Source of the DNA: DASPHG01 sp963748315
GTDB lineage: Bacteria > Actinomycetota > Thermoleophilia > Solirubrobacterales > Thermoleophilaceae
Assembly (NCBI GenBank): GCA_963748315.1
Contig: CAVVIK010000005.1
Span: forward strand, 558,001 to 622,000
Reading direction: 5' to 3'
DNA: 64,000 nucleotides
A program made the position numbers and the translations under genes. Below, piece after piece: positions 8,559-18,055 of this stretch. Numbering within the stretch: the first letter of the stretch is position 1; the number at the start of each line of letters is the position of its first letter. The notes under the pieces were generated by a model. That model ran no database searches and was not told where the DNA came from. It was given only the letters and a program-made list of their open reading frames with translations.

Positions 8559-9455
8559 CTAGACGTTCGCGCCGCGGGCGCGGTTGTCCGCGGCACCGCC
8601 GGCGCCGACTGCCGCCGAGCCCTCCGCGCTGGAGTCGGCCTCGAGCAGCGGGACGAAGTCCTTCGCGAAGCGGTTGGACTGCAGCTCGCTCAGGCGGGCC
8701 GCCGGCATCCGCCCCCACAGCAGTGCACGGAAGCCCTTCGGCACGACTATCCGGCGCGCGCGTGCCTCGATGCCGGCCGCGGTGATCGCGCCGGCCTCCT
8801 CGACCGTGTGTGTCTTCGCGAACGGCCCGCGCAGCTTCTCGCGCATGAACTGCGACGCCGGATGGCTGTCGGCGCCGCGCACCATCTCGGTGTCGATCCA
8901 GGAGTAGTAGGCGACACCCACGTCGACCCCGAGGTGCTTGACCTCGCCGCGGAGCGAGTCGGCCATCGCCTCGACGGCGGCCTTGGTGGCCGAGTACGCG
9001 GACATCCCGGGCGCGTGGACCGCGGCCGCGATTGACGCAACGGGCAACACATAGCCGCGCCGCTCGATCACGTGCGGGAGACACACGCTCAGCGTGCGGT
9101 AGACGCCCAGGAGGTTCACCTCGATGATCCGCTCCCAGCCGCCCGGGTCCATCCCGCGCACCGTGCCGACTCCGGCGATCCCCGCGTTGGCCATGACGAC
9201 GTCGATGCCGCCGAAGCGCTCGACGGTGCCCTCGACGGCGGCTTCCAGGGCGTCGCGATCCGTGACGTCGGCCTCGAACCAGGCCGCGTCGCCCAGTTCA
9301 GCCGCCACCCGCTCGAGCAGGTCCGGCTCCAGCCCGACGAGCGACAGGCGCGCGCCTTTCGCCGCCAGACGCCGCGCCGTCTCGGCGCCGATCCCCCGCG
9401 CTCCGCCCGTGATCAGGACGGTCTTGCCTTGGATCGGCTGCGCACCTCGGGCCAT
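8559..9455 (-). CDS. Short-chain dehydrogenase/reductase (SDR)
   Basis: 298 residues. Rossmann fold with TGGARGIG cofactor loop (about 15-22), NAG motif (VVMANAGIAG), and catalytic YxxxK in MSAYSATKAAVEAMA. It fits the classical SDR family with a C-terminal extension (about 240-298) of unknown role. NAD(P)-dependent oxidation or reduction of an alcohol/ketone is expected; the substrate cannot be read. It follows dxs on the same strand after 97 bases without an obvious terminator. Confidence 0.88.
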   Translation of the reverse strand: MARGAQPIQGKTVLITGGARGIGAETARRLAAKGARLSLVGLEPDLLERVAAELGDAAWFEADVTDRDALEAAVEGTVERFGGIDVVMANAGIAGVGTVRGMDPGGWERIIEVNLLGVYRTLSVCLPHVIERRGYVLPVASIAAAVHAPGMSAYSATKAAVEAMADSLRGEVKHLGVDVGVAYYSWIDTEMVRGADSHPASQFMREKLRGPFAKTHTVEEAGAITAAGIEARARRIVVPKGFRALLWGRMPAARLSELQSNRFAKDFVPLLEADSSAEGSAAVGAGGAADNRARGANV

Positions 9456-9552
9456 GCAGGGCCCAGCCTACATCGGGGGTGAAAGTTTCGACGGCGCGCC
9501 ACGTTTGGCCAAGGGAACCGACCTTTCAGGGCAAGAAGACGAAGAAGGGGCG

Positions 9553-11478
9553 CTAGGCGAGCGCGGGGTCGCGGATCGCGGATTGAATCCGCTCCGCGAT
9601 CCGCTCGCCGGTGAAGCCGACCTCCTCGTGCAGGAGGCTCGGCGTCCCGTGCGTGACGTAGCGGTCCGGCAGGCCGACGCGCAGGATGCGCGGCGCGGCG
9701 CCGCCGTCTGACAGCGCCTCCCATACGGCCGTGCCGAAGCCACCCGCGAGGACGCCCTCCTCGACCGTCACGAGCAGGTCGTGCTCGGCGGCGAGCTGCG
9801 CCATCAGGCCGGTGTCGATCGGCTTCGCGAAGCGCGCGTCCGCGACGCTCACGTCGAGGCCGTGCTCGGCGAGCAGGTCGGCCGCCTCGAGCGCCTTGCC
9901 GACGCCGGTGCCGTACCCGACCAGCGCGACGCGCTCGCCCTCGCGGAGGATCTCGCCGGTCCCGATCTCGATCGCCGTCGGGTCGCTCGGAAGGTCCACC
10001 CCCACGCCATTGCCGCGCGGGTAGCGCAGCGCGATGGGGCCGTGGTCGTAGCTGACCGCCGTGCGCAGCATGTGCACGAGCATCGCCTCGTCCCGCGGCG
10101 CCATCAGGACGATGTTCGGCAGCGGGCGCAGGTAGGAGATGTCGAATGCGCCGTGGTGGGTCGGGCCGTCATCGCCAACCAGGCCCGCGCGGTCCATCGC
10201 GAACACGACGTTCAGGTTCTGGAGGCAGACGTCGTGGACGATCTGGTCGAACGCCCGCTGGAGGAAGGTCGAGTAGATCGCAGCGACCGGCTTGACCCCC
10301 TCGAGCGCGAGACCCGCTGCGAACAGCACGGCGTGCTGCTCGGCGATGCCGACGTCGTAGTAGTGCTCCGGCAACTCCTGCTGGAGGATGTTGAGCCCGG
10401 TGCCCGAGTTCATCGCCGCGGTGATCCCGACGATGCGCTCGTCGCGGCGGCACTCCTCGACCAGGGCGTTGCCGAACACGGTCGTGTACTGCGGCGGCGC
10501 CGCTTTCTTGTTCGGCGCCGGCTCCGGCGGCTGCGCGACGCGCCGGCCGACGATCGAGTTCGGCTTGGCGGCGTGCCACTTCTCCATTCCCGCGAGCCCG
10601 CCCTCCTCGGCCGGCTCGAAGCCCTTGCCCTTGACGGTCGACACGTGGACGACCACCGGCCGGTCGGCCTCGAGCGCGTCGCCCACCGCCTTCCGGACCG
10701 CGCCGACATCGTGGCCGTCGATCACGCCGACGTACGCGAGATCGAGCTCCTCGAAGAGGAGGCCCGGCGCCCAGTAGGCCTTGAGCGACTCCTTCAGGAT
10801 CGGCCCGAGGCGCTCGATGCGCTTGCCCATGCCGATCGGCAGCCGCGTGAGCGTCTCTTCGACGTCCTCGCGCGCGTGGTAGAGCTTCGGGTTCAGGCGG
10901 ATGCGGTTGAAGTAGCGCGACAGCGCGCCCACGTTCGGCGCGATCGACATCCCGTTGTCGTTCAGCACGATCACGATCGGCAGATCCAGGCCGCCCGCGT
11001 TGTGGAGCGCCTCGAACGCGACGCCGCCGGTGAGCGCACCGTCGCCGATCACCGCGACGACCTTGCCGTCCTCGCCGACGCCGCGGCGCATCGCTTCCTT
11101 GAGGCCGACGGCGTACGAGACCGACGTCGACGCGTGGCCCGCGCCCATGATGTCGTGCTCCGACTCGAAGATCGAGCAGAACGGGGCGAGCCCGTCGTAC
11201 TTCCTGATCGTCGAGAGGCGGTCGCGGCGGCCGGTCAGGACCTTGTGCGGGTACGCCTGGTGCCCGACGTCCCAGAGGATCTTGTCGCGCGGCGAGTCGA
11301 GCAGGCTGTGGAGCGCGACCGCCAGCTCGCAGGTGCCGAGGTTCGCGCCGAAGTGGCCGCCGATCTCGCCGATCGTGTCGATGATGAGCTCGCGGATCTC
11401 CTGGGCGACCTGCTGGAGCTCCTTGTTCGACAGCTCCTTCAGATCCTCCGGGGAATCGATCTGCGAGAGAAGGGTCAT
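9553..11478 (-). CDS. dxs: 1-deoxy-D-xylulose-5-phosphate synthase
   Basis: 641 residues, first enzyme of the MEP isoprenoid pathway, thiamine-diphosphate dependent. Motifs: GHQAYPHK, GDGALTGGVAFEALHNAG (TPP/Mg site), DRAGLVGDDGPTHHG in the transketolase pyrimidine-binding domain. Length typical (620-640). Its ATG overlaps the ispA stop as ATGA, coupling precursor synthesis to prenyl chain elongation. Confidence 0.96.
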   Translation of the reverse strand: MTLLSQIDSPEDLKELSNKELQQVAQEIRELIIDTIGEIGGHFGANLGTCELAVALHSLLDSPRDKILWDVGHQAYPHKVLTGRRDRLSTIRKYDGLAPFCSIFESEHDIMGAGHASTSVSYAVGLKEAMRRGVGEDGKVVAVIGDGALTGGVAFEALHNAGGLDLPIVIVLNDNGMSIAPNVGALSRYFNRIRLNPKLYHAREDVEETLTRLPIGMGKRIERLGPILKESLKAYWAPGLLFEELDLAYVGVIDGHDVGAVRKAVGDALEADRPVVVHVSTVKGKGFEPAEEGGLAGMEKWHAAKPNSIVGRRVAQPPEPAPNKKAAPPQYTTVFGNALVEECRRDERIVGITAAMNSGTGLNILQQELPEHYYDVGIAEQHAVLFAAGLALEGVKPVAAIYSTFLQRAFDQIVHDVCLQNLNVVFAMDRAGLVGDDGPTHHGAFDISYLRPLPNIVLMAPRDEAMLVHMLRTAVSYDHGPIALRYPRGNGVGVDLPSDPTAIEIGTGEILREGERVALVGYGTGVGKALEAADLLAEHGLDVSVADARFAKPIDTGLMAQLAAEHDLLVTVEEGVLAGGFGTAVWEALSDGGAAPRILRVGLPDRYVTHGTPSLLHEEVGFTGERIAERIQSAIRDPALA

Positions 11479-12339
11479 GACGTGCGAGTGAGGATGTAGT
11501 CGGTTATCCGGTCGAGCGTCTCGGTTTCGAAGCCACTCTCCGCGAGCGCGGCACGTGCGTTGCGATGCGATTCGGTGGCCAGCTCCCGCGCCCGGTCGAG
11601 TCCGTGGACGCTCACATAGGTGAGCTTCCCGTGGCGCTCGTCCGAGCCCTGCGGCTTGCCGAGCGCCGCCTCCTCACCGGTCACGTCGAGGATGTCGTCG
11701 ACGATCTGGAAGAGGACGCCCAGTTCCGCAGCGAACCGGCCGAGGGCGATTGTGGCAGGTCCCGTCAATCCACACAGAAGGGGTACGCAGTCCACGGAAG
11801 CAGCTATCAGGCGGCCCGTCTTGAGCTCGTGCAGGCGTCGCAGATCGTCCGGATCGCCCTGGATGTCCATGTACTGGCCGCCGACCATCCCGTCCGCGCC
11901 GGCGGCCGCCACGAGCCGGTGCAGCGCCGCCATCACGTCGGCCGGGCGAGCCCGATTGGCGCTCGGTGATCAGCCGGATCGCCTCCGCGAACAGCCCGTC
12001 GCCCGCCAGGATCGCGACGGCCTCGCCGTACTTCACGTGGCAGGTCGGCTGCCCGCGGCGCAGCGCGTCGTCGTCCATCGCCGGCAGGTCGTCGTGGATC
12101 AGCGAGTAGGTGTGGATCAGCTCGATCGCGGCCGCGAACGGCGCGAAGTCGGCGCGGTCGCGGCCGAGCGCCTCGGCCGTCGCGAGCGTCAGCACGGGCC
12201 GGATCCGCTTGCCACCGGCGAGCAGCGAGTAGCGCATCGCCTCGTCGAGCCCCTGCGTCGCGGGCTCCTGTGCGAAGTGCAGTTCGGCGAGGTAGGCCTC
12301 GACCTCCTCCTGGAGGTGCGTCGGATACGCGACCGTCAC
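11475..12339 (-). CDS. ispA: Polyprenyl (geranyl/farnesyl) diphosphate synthase, with apparent +1 frameshift
   Basis: Condenses IPP with allylic diphosphates. The N-terminal half (ATG 12339) has GGKRIRP and the first Asp-rich motif DDLPAMDDD; the C-terminal half, in another frame, has QIVDDILD, the second Asp-rich motif. The frame changes around 11944-11946: removing one base from the C run would read ...GSPADVMAALHRL, a normal join. As isoprenoid synthesis is essential and both halves are well conserved, an assembly indel is more likely than a pseudogene. Confidence 0.88.
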
Positions 12340-12341
12340 GC

Positions 12342-12554
12342 TCAGAGCAGGCTCTCCTGCCCCGGCGGCGGGTCCGATCGCGCCTCGCGCGCGAGTCGCT
12401 CGACCTCGCTGCCCAGGCGCGCCGCCAGCTCGGCGCAGCGCTCGACGAGCTCGGCGGCCTGCCCGGAATCGAGCTCACCGGAGCGCAGCTGCTCAGCCGC
12501 AGCCTCCAGCTCGCCCGCGAGCACCTCCAGCGGTTCGGGTCCGACCTCGCTCAT
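12342..12554 (-). CDS. xseB: Exodeoxyribonuclease VII small subunit
   Basis: 70 residues, acidic and helical, with the family pattern LEVLAGELEAAAEQLRSGEL followed by a second helix. It pairs with XseA to degrade single-stranded DNA. The start overlaps the nusB stop (ATGA) and ispA follows after 2 bases. The usual partner xseA is not next to it nor seen elsewhere in the window. Confidence 0.85.
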   Translation of the reverse strand: MSEVGPEPLEVLAGELEAAAEQLRSGELDSGQAAELVERCAELAARLGSEVERLAREARSDPPPGQESLL

Positions 12555-12934
12555 CCGGTGCCAACCCTCTCACGTTGGGCCGCGCCGAGTATTCCGTTGA
12601 CGAACTTCGGCGCCTCCGCGGAGCAGAGCTCCTTCGCGGCCTCGATTGCCTCGTCGATCGCGACCTCGTCGGGCACGTCGGCGCGGCTCTGCATCTCGTG
12701 CAGTGCCACACGCAAGATGCTGCGCTCGAGCGGGGCGATCCGGTCGAGCGTCCAGCCGACCGCGTGGCGCTCGATCAGCGCATCGAGGTCGGCGCGCTCG
12801 CGATCGGTTCCCTCGATCAGCTCCTTCGTGAACGCGCTCGCGTCGCGCGGGATCAGCTCCTCGAGCGGCCTGCCCGTCACGTCGCGCTGATACAGCGCCA
12901 CGACGGCCGCCCGGCGCTGATCGGAGCGGCTCAT
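12551..12934 (-). CDS. nusB: Transcription antitermination factor NusB
   Basis: 127 residues, all-helical. N-terminal RRAAVVALYQRDVTG and C-terminal EAPKFVNGILG are typical NusB segments. It acts with NusE (S10) on boxA RNA during rRNA transcription. efp lies 3 bases upstream; efp-nusB is a common actinobacterial pair. Confidence 0.92.
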   Translation of the reverse strand: MSRSDQRRAAVVALYQRDVTGRPLEELIPRDASAFTKELIEGTDRERADLDALIERHAVGWTLDRIAPLERSILRVALHEMQSRADVPDEVAIDEAIEAAKELCSAEAPKFVNGILGAAQRERVGTG

Positions 12935-12937
12935 CGC

Positions 12938-13498
12938 CTACGCCCGGGACATGTATTCGCCCGAGCGCGTGTCGACCTTGATCCGGTCGCCCTCGTTGAC
13001 GAACAGCGGGACCTTGACGGTCACGCCGGTCTCGAGCGTCGCGGGCTTGTCGCCGCCGCCCGAGGCGGTATCGCCGCGAACGCCGGGATCGGTCTGCGTG
13101 ACGGCCAGCTCGACGGACGCCGGCACCTGGACGTCGGCCGGCTTCTCGTCCACGTAGAGAAGCTCGACCTCCTTGCTCGGCGGCACCCAGCGCAGCGGGT
13201 CCTTCACGGAGTCCTCGGGAATCGCGATCTGCTCGTAGCTCGTCGTGTCCATGAAGTGCGCCTCGGTCCCGTCCGAGTAGAGGAACTGCATCTTGCGCGT
13301 CTCCGTGCGAACCGGCCGGAACTTTTCCCCCGCGCGGAACGTCTTGTCGATCACCGCGCCGTCGTCGACGCGCTTCAGCTTCGTGCGCACGAACGCGCCG
13401 CCCTTGCCGGGCTTCACGTGCTGGAACTCGACGACCTTGAAGACCTTGCCGTCGACCTCGATGTGGGTTCCGTTCTTGAACTGATTCGTGGAAATCAC
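12938..13498 (-). CDS. efp: Elongation factor P
   Basis: 186 residues, three beta-barrel domains; relieves ribosome stalling at polyproline. Starts MISTNQFKNGTHIEVDGKVF; the tip loop HVKPGKGGAFV carries Lys32, the usual modification site. No EpmA/EpmB-type modification gene is seen here. A 99-base gap upstream (13499-13597) presumably holds the promoter of the efp-nusB-xseB-ispA-dxs operon; no clear -35/-10 pair could be named. Confidence 0.95.
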   Translation of the reverse strand: MISTNQFKNGTHIEVDGKVFKVVEFQHVKPGKGGAFVRTKLKRVDDGAVIDKTFRAGEKFRPVRTETRKMQFLYSDGTEAHFMDTTSYEQIAIPEDSVKDPLRWVPPSKEVELLYVDEKPADVQVPASVELAVTQTDPGVRGDTASGGGDKPATLETGVTVKVPLFVNEGDRIKVDTRSGEYMSRA

Positions 13499-13597
13499 GG
13501 CGACGAAGGCTAGCTGGGTAGAAGCGCAGTTCGGACCGCTGTCGTAGCTACTAATCGCAGGACGATCACAAAACGCGGCAGCTCGAGCGCGAGGCGG

Positions 13598-14371
13598 TCA
13601 GGCGTCTGCGAAGCCCGGGCCTTTGAGGGCGGGGGCCTCGACGCCATCCGGCAGCCGTCCGTCCTCGGCCAGCTTCTCGAGGTGCGCAGCGAGCGTCGCC
13701 TCGCCGGCGGCGCGCAGCATCGGCGATACCGAGAAGTCGACCTCGCTCCAGGCGTGCGCGAGCAGCTCGTCCTTCGTGCGCGCACCCGCATCGAGCGCCG
13801 CGATCACCTTCGCCTCGCGCTCGAGCCGGTGGTCGCGGTACTCGCGCAGCTTCGCCGCGGGGTCGCGGACGACGGGCCCGTGGCCGGGACAGATCGCGTC
13901 GAGCTCGAGCGCGAGCAGCTTCTCGAGCGAGTTGAGGTAGGCGGACAGCGAGCCCTCGCCCGGCGCGATGAAGACGCTCCCCGCGCCAAGCACTGTGTCG
14001 CCGGTGAACAGCGTCCGCTCGTGGAGCAGGCAGACGCTGTCGGCGGAGTGTCCGGGTGTTCCGATCGCGGAGAACGGGCCGACCTCGTCGCCGTCCGAGG
14101 GCAGGACCGCGTCCACCCCGAGCGCGCTCGCACCCTCCGAGTGATCCAAGTGCGAGTGAGTCAGGACGACACCTTCGAGCGGTGCCGCGGCGGACACCAC
14201 CCGCTCGAGGTGCCCGGGATCGGCCGGCCCGGGGTCCACCACCCAGCCGCCGACGATCCAGGTGTTCGTGCCGTCGAGCGTCAGTGGTGACGGATTAGGG
14301 GCGACGACGAGGGTGATGCCCGGCAGTGGCTCTTGCACGTTTTGCACGGGAAAGCGGGACACTAGGGGCAT
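13598..14371 (-). CDS. Metallo-beta-lactamase-fold hydrolase (glyoxalase II/LACTB2-like)
   Basis: Up to 257 residues. Zinc motif THSHLDHSEG, further ligands in GTPGHSADS and FTGDTVLG, and a C-terminal helical winged region with CPGHGPVV. The N-terminus APNPSPLTLDGTNTWIVG is typical of the LACTB2/PksB-like subgroup. Start uncertain: ATG at 14371, GTG at 14347 and GTG at 14338 are in frame. The ATG at 14371 would share two bases with the start of the divergent plus-strand gene at 14370. Confidence 0.85.
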   Translation of the reverse strand: MPLVSRFPVQNVQEPLPGITLVVAPNPSPLTLDGTNTWIVGGWVVDPGPADPGHLERVVSAAAPLEGVVLTHSHLDHSEGASALGVDAVLPSDGDEVGPFSAIGTPGHSADSVCLLHERTLFTGDTVLGAGSVFIAPGEGSLSAYLNSLEKLLALELDAICPGHGPVVRDPAAKLREYRDHRLEREAKVIAALDAGARTKDELLAHAWSEVDFSVSPMLRAAGEATLAAHLEKLAEDGRLPDGVEAPALKGPGFADA

Positions 14372-17300
14372 GGCCCTAGGTCTCGCGCTCGCCCTGGTGC
14401 TCGCGCTCGCGATCGGCGCTGTCGCCGCCGTACGGATCGCCCGTCTGCGCGCGCAGAACGAGCGCGCGAACGACCACCTGCTCGCCCAGAACGCCCTGGC
14501 CGTGACCCTCGTGGAGCCGGGATCGCTCGCCGACCTGACGCCGAAGGCGCTCGAGGCGATCGGGCGGACGCTCGGCTGGCAGCTCGGCGCGCTGTGGTTG
14601 GTGGATGAGCCGCACCAGGAGCTCCGGCTCGTGGGCGTCTGGCACGAGCCCGATCTCCGGGCTGCCGGCTTCGTCGACCTGAGCCGGCGTACGACCTTCA
14701 AGCGGGGCGAGTGGCTCCCGGGTCAGGTGTGGGACCGCGACGAGCCGGCGTGGTCCGAGGAAATCACGCGCGACGAGGGATACCTGCGCTCGAAGGTCGC
14801 AAGCGAGGCGGGGCTATCGGGGGCGCTCTCCTTCCCGGTGCTCGGCGAGCACGGCGTCGTCGGGGCGGCCGAGTTCTATACGCGCGACCTGCGCACACCG
14901 CATCCGGAGCTCCTCCGGTTGCTGCGCGGATTCGGGAGCCAGCTCGGGCAGTACATCGAGCTCCGCCAGGCGGAGGAGCTCGCGCGCGAGAGCGAGGCGA
15001 TCAAGACGTCGATCTTCGAGACGGCGCTCGACGCCGTGATCTCGATCGATGCGGGCGGCCACGTCCTCGAGTTCAACCCGTCCGCCGAGCGGCTGTTCGG
15101 CTACTCGCGCGAGGAGGCGCTCGGGAAGGAGATGGCCGCGCTGGTCATTCCGGAGTCGCTGCGCGAGGCGCACCGCGGCGCGCTCCAGCGCCTCGCCGAG
15201 GGCGCCGAGCCGCGTCTCCTGGGTCAGCGGCTCGAGTTGACCGCGCTGCGGGCGGACGGCAGTGAGTTCCCGATCGAGCTGTCGATCGCCTCCGTCGAGA
15301 CCCAGGAGGGCGACCCCTCGCTGTTCACGGGCTTCGTACGCGACATCACCGCCCGCAAGCAGATCGAACGCGAGCGCACGTCGCTCCTCGTTCGCGAGCG
15401 CGAAACGCGTCGCGACGCCGAGGTGGCACAACAGCAGACCGAGTTCATCGCCGAGGTCGGCACCGTGCTCGACACCGCACTGGACTACCGGCGGGCGCTC
15501 GAGGAACTCGCCCGGATCGCGGTGCCGCGCCTGGGCGACTGGTGTGTCATCGACGTGCTCGAGGAGGACGGCTCGATCGCGCGCCTGGCCGCCGCGCACG
15601 CCGATCCCGCCCGCCGCGCTCTGATCGAGAAGCTGCGCGAGCGCTATCCCGCCGACCCCGACGCGCAACAGGGCCTGCCGTACACGATCCGGACGGGCGA
15701 ATCGCAACTGATCCCCGAGGTGAGCGACGACATGCTCGAGGTCGGCGCGATCGCACAGGACGAGGCGCATGCCCAGGTGCTGCGCGAGCTGGGGTTCAAG
15801 TCGGCGGTCGTCGTGCCGCTGCGCGCCCGCGGCCGCATCCTCGGCGCGGTCGGCCTCGCCATCGGGGACGATACGGCCCGCCGCTATAGCGCCGAGGACC
15901 TCACCTACGCCGAGGATCTGGCACGGCGCGCAGCGCTGGCGCTCGACAACTCGCGCCTCTTCACCGAGATCGTGCGCGTCGGCGAGGAGCTGCGCCGCTC
16001 ACGCGACGAGCTCGACTTCATCCTCGCCGGGGTGGCCGATGGCGTCACCGCTCAGGCCCCGGACGGCAGCCTGATCTATGCGAACGACGCGGCGGTCGAG
16101 ACGCTCGGGTACGGAAGCGTCGATGAGCTGCTAGCGGCGCCCGTGCACGAGATCATGGGCCGCTTCGAGGTCTTCGGCGAGGACGGCGGGCCGTTCTCGG
16201 TCGAGAGGCTCCCCGGGCGAATCGCGCTTACGGGCGCCAAGCCGGACGACGTCGTCGTGCGCTTCCGAGTCAAGGCGACCGGCGAGGAGCGCTGGTCGGT
16301 CGTCAAGGCGACGCCGATCCTCGCCGACGACGGCACGGTGCAGATGGCCATCAACGTGTTCGAGGACATCACCGAGCACAAGGAGAGCGAGCTGCGCGCG
16401 CGCTTCCTGGCCGACGCCGCGACGGTGCTCGCGAGCTCACTCGACTACGCGACCACGTTGCAGCAGGTGGCCGATCTCGCGATTCCGTCGTTCGCCGACG
16501 GGTGCATAGTCGAGCTGGGAGACGCCGACGGCCATCTGATCCCGGTTGCGATGGCGAACCGCGACAGCGAGAAGGTTGAGCTGATGCGCGAGCTGCGCGA
16601 GCAGTATCCCGCCGAGCAGAACGCGAGGCGCGGTGTCGGCCACGTCTTCCGCACGGGCGACTCGGAGCTCTACGCGGAGCTCGACACGCCGGGGCTGCGC
16701 GAGGGTGCGCCGGAGGACCGCCAGCTCGAGATGCTGGAGACCCTCGGCGTGCGATCGCTGATGATCGTCCCGATGAGCACCGGCGGGCGCCGGCTCGGCA
16801 CGATCGCGTTCGCACTGTCCGACACGGCGCGCCGGTACGACCGCGCCGACCTGTCGGTCGCGGAGGAGCTCGCACGGCGCGCGGCCGTCGCGATCGACAA
16901 TGCGCGCCTCTACCGCGAGCGCAGCTACATCGCACGCACGCTGCAGGAGAGCCTCCTGCCGCCCGAGCTGCCGGAGGTCGCGGGCGTCGAGGTGGCCGCG
17001 AAGTTCCATCCCGCCGGCGAGGCCTTCGAGGTCGGCGGCGACTTCTACGACGTCTTCGACACCTCCCACGGTTGGAGCGTCGTGATGGGCGACGTCTGCG
17101 GCAAGGGCGCCGACGCGGCCGCCGTCACCGCGCTGGCGCGTTACACGTTGCGAACGCTGGGGATCCAGGAGACCTCGCCTGCGGAGGTGTTGCGCAAGCT
17201 GAACGATGCGCTTCTGCGCCAACGCGCCGACCGCCGCTTCTGCACCGTCGCGTACGCGTCACTCCAGGTCAACGGCGGCGGCTCGGCCGACGTATGCCTC

Positions 17301-17642
17301 TCGAGCGGAGGTCACCCCCTCCCCTACGTCCTGCGCGCGGACGGCAGAGTCGAGGCGGTCGGCGAGCCGGGGACGCTGCTTGGCGTGCTCCCCGACGTGC
17401 GCCTCAGCGACACCTCGGTCCAACTCGAACAGGGCGATGTGATGGTCCTTTACACGGACGGAGTCACCGAGGCGCGGGGCCCCAACGGCATGTTCGGCAG
17501 CGACCAGCTCGCAGCCGTTTTGGCCTCCTGTGCAGGGCTGGATGCGAAATCCGTAGCGGCGCGCATTGAATCCGCTGTGCTGGAGATACAACAAGGGAAC
17601 CCTCGTGACGACATAGCGATCCTTGCGGTGAGGATCCGCTGA
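14370..17642 (+). CDS. Multi-sensor PP2C-type (SpoIIE) serine phosphatase
   Basis: 1090 residues. Order: N-terminal membrane segment (about 3-22), GAF (about 50-200), PAS (210-335), GAF (360-540), PAS (547-675), GAF (685-850), SpoIIE phosphatase (870-1090). Metal-binding motifs GGDFYDVF, GDVCGKG, YTDGVTEARG and a final DDIAILAVR are intact. Such RsbU/RsbP-type phosphatases dephosphorylate a STAS antagonist and so release a stress sigma factor. An RsbW-like kinase follows 7 bases later and a STAS protein is convergent at 18403, together making a partner-switch module. I chose ATG 14370 because the membrane segment begins there; the frame upstream lies inside the divergent gene. Confidence 0.92.
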   Translation: MALGLALALVLALAIGAVAAVRIARLRAQNERANDHLLAQNALAVTLVEPGSLADLTPKALEAIGRTLGWQLGALWLVDEPHQELRLVGVWHEPDLRAAGFVDLSRRTTFKRGEWLPGQVWDRDEPAWSEEITRDEGYLRSKVASEAGLSGALSFPVLGEHGVVGAAEFYTRDLRTPHPELLRLLRGFGSQLGQYIELRQAEELARESEAIKTSIFETALDAVISIDAGGHVLEFNPSAERLFGYSREEALGKEMAALVIPESLREAHRGALQRLAEGAEPRLLGQRLELTALRADGSEFPIELSIASVETQEGDPSLFTGFVRDITARKQIERERTSLLVRERETRRDAEVAQQQTEFIAEVGTVLDTALDYRRALEELARIAVPRLGDWCVIDVLEEDGSIARLAAAHADPARRALIEKLRERYPADPDAQQGLPYTIRTGESQLIPEVSDDMLEVGAIAQDEAHAQVLRELGFKSAVVVPLRARGRILGAVGLAIGDDTARRYSAEDLTYAEDLARRAALALDNSRLFTEIVRVGEELRRSRDELDFILAGVADGVTAQAPDGSLIYANDAAVETLGYGSVDELLAAPVHEIMGRFEVFGEDGGPFSVERLPGRIALTGAKPDDVVVRFRVKATGEERWSVVKATPILADDGTVQMAINVFEDITEHKESELRARFLADAATVLASSLDYATTLQQVADLAIPSFADGCIVELGDADGHLIPVAMANRDSEKVELMRELREQYPAEQNARRGVGHVFRTGDSELYAELDTPGLREGAPEDRQLEMLETLGVRSLMIVPMSTGGRRLGTIAFALSDTARRYDRADLSVAEELARRAAVAIDNARLYRERSYIARTLQESLLPPELPEVAGVEVAAKFHPAGEAFEVGGDFYDVFDTSHGWSVVMGDVCGKGADAAAVTALARYTLRTLGIQETSPAEVLRKLNDALLRQRADRRFCTVAYASLQVNGGGSADVCLSSGGHPLPYVLRADGRVEAVGEPGTLLGVLPDVRLSDTSVQLEQGDVMVLYTDGVTEARGPNGMFGSDQLAAVLASCAGLDAKSVAARIESAVLEIQQGNPRDDIAILAVRIR

Positions 17643-17649
17643 TGGAGCC

Positions 17650-18051
17650 ATGCAAAACAGTCCTGCTTCCCTGACATCTCCTGAGCTCAAGCTCCGGCTC
17701 AACCCTGGGCCGGAGGCCGTTCCGGCGGCCCGCAATGCCCTCGACGGCTTGACGGGCCTGCTCGAGAAGACGGTGTGGGAGGACCTTCGACTGCTCGTGA
17801 CGGAGCTCGTCACGAACGGCGTCCGGCACGGCTCGCAGCGAGGGCCCGTCGGCGTCGCGGTGACCGTCGACGACGACAGGGTGCGTGTCGAGGTCTCGGA
17901 CTGCGGTCGTGGCTTCAGCCCTCCGGCGGCGCCGATGCCCCACGCGGACGGCACCGGCGGATGGGGCCTTCAGCTCGTGGACCGTGTCGCCGCCCGGTGG
18001 GGCGTCGACATCCACGATAAGACCTGCGTCTGGTTCGAGCTGGCGCGCTAG
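17650..18051 (+). CDS. RsbW-like anti-sigma factor / serine kinase (HATPase)
   Basis: 133 residues, GHKL ATPase fold. N box LVTELVTNGVRHG, G1 box SDCGRGF and G2 box GGWGLQLVDRV are visible. Such proteins bind a sigma factor and phosphorylate a STAS antagonist. Seven bases separate it from the SpoIIE phosphatase, so they form one transcript; the candidate STAS substrate is the convergent gene at 18056-18403. No sigma factor gene lies in the window. Confidence 0.88.
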   Translation: MQNSPASLTSPELKLRLNPGPEAVPAARNALDGLTGLLEKTVWEDLRLLVTELVTNGVRHGSQRGPVGVAVTVDDDRVRVEVSDCGRGFSPPAAPMPHADGTGGWGLQLVDRVAARWGVDIHDKTCVWFELAR

Positions 18052-18055
18052 CGCC

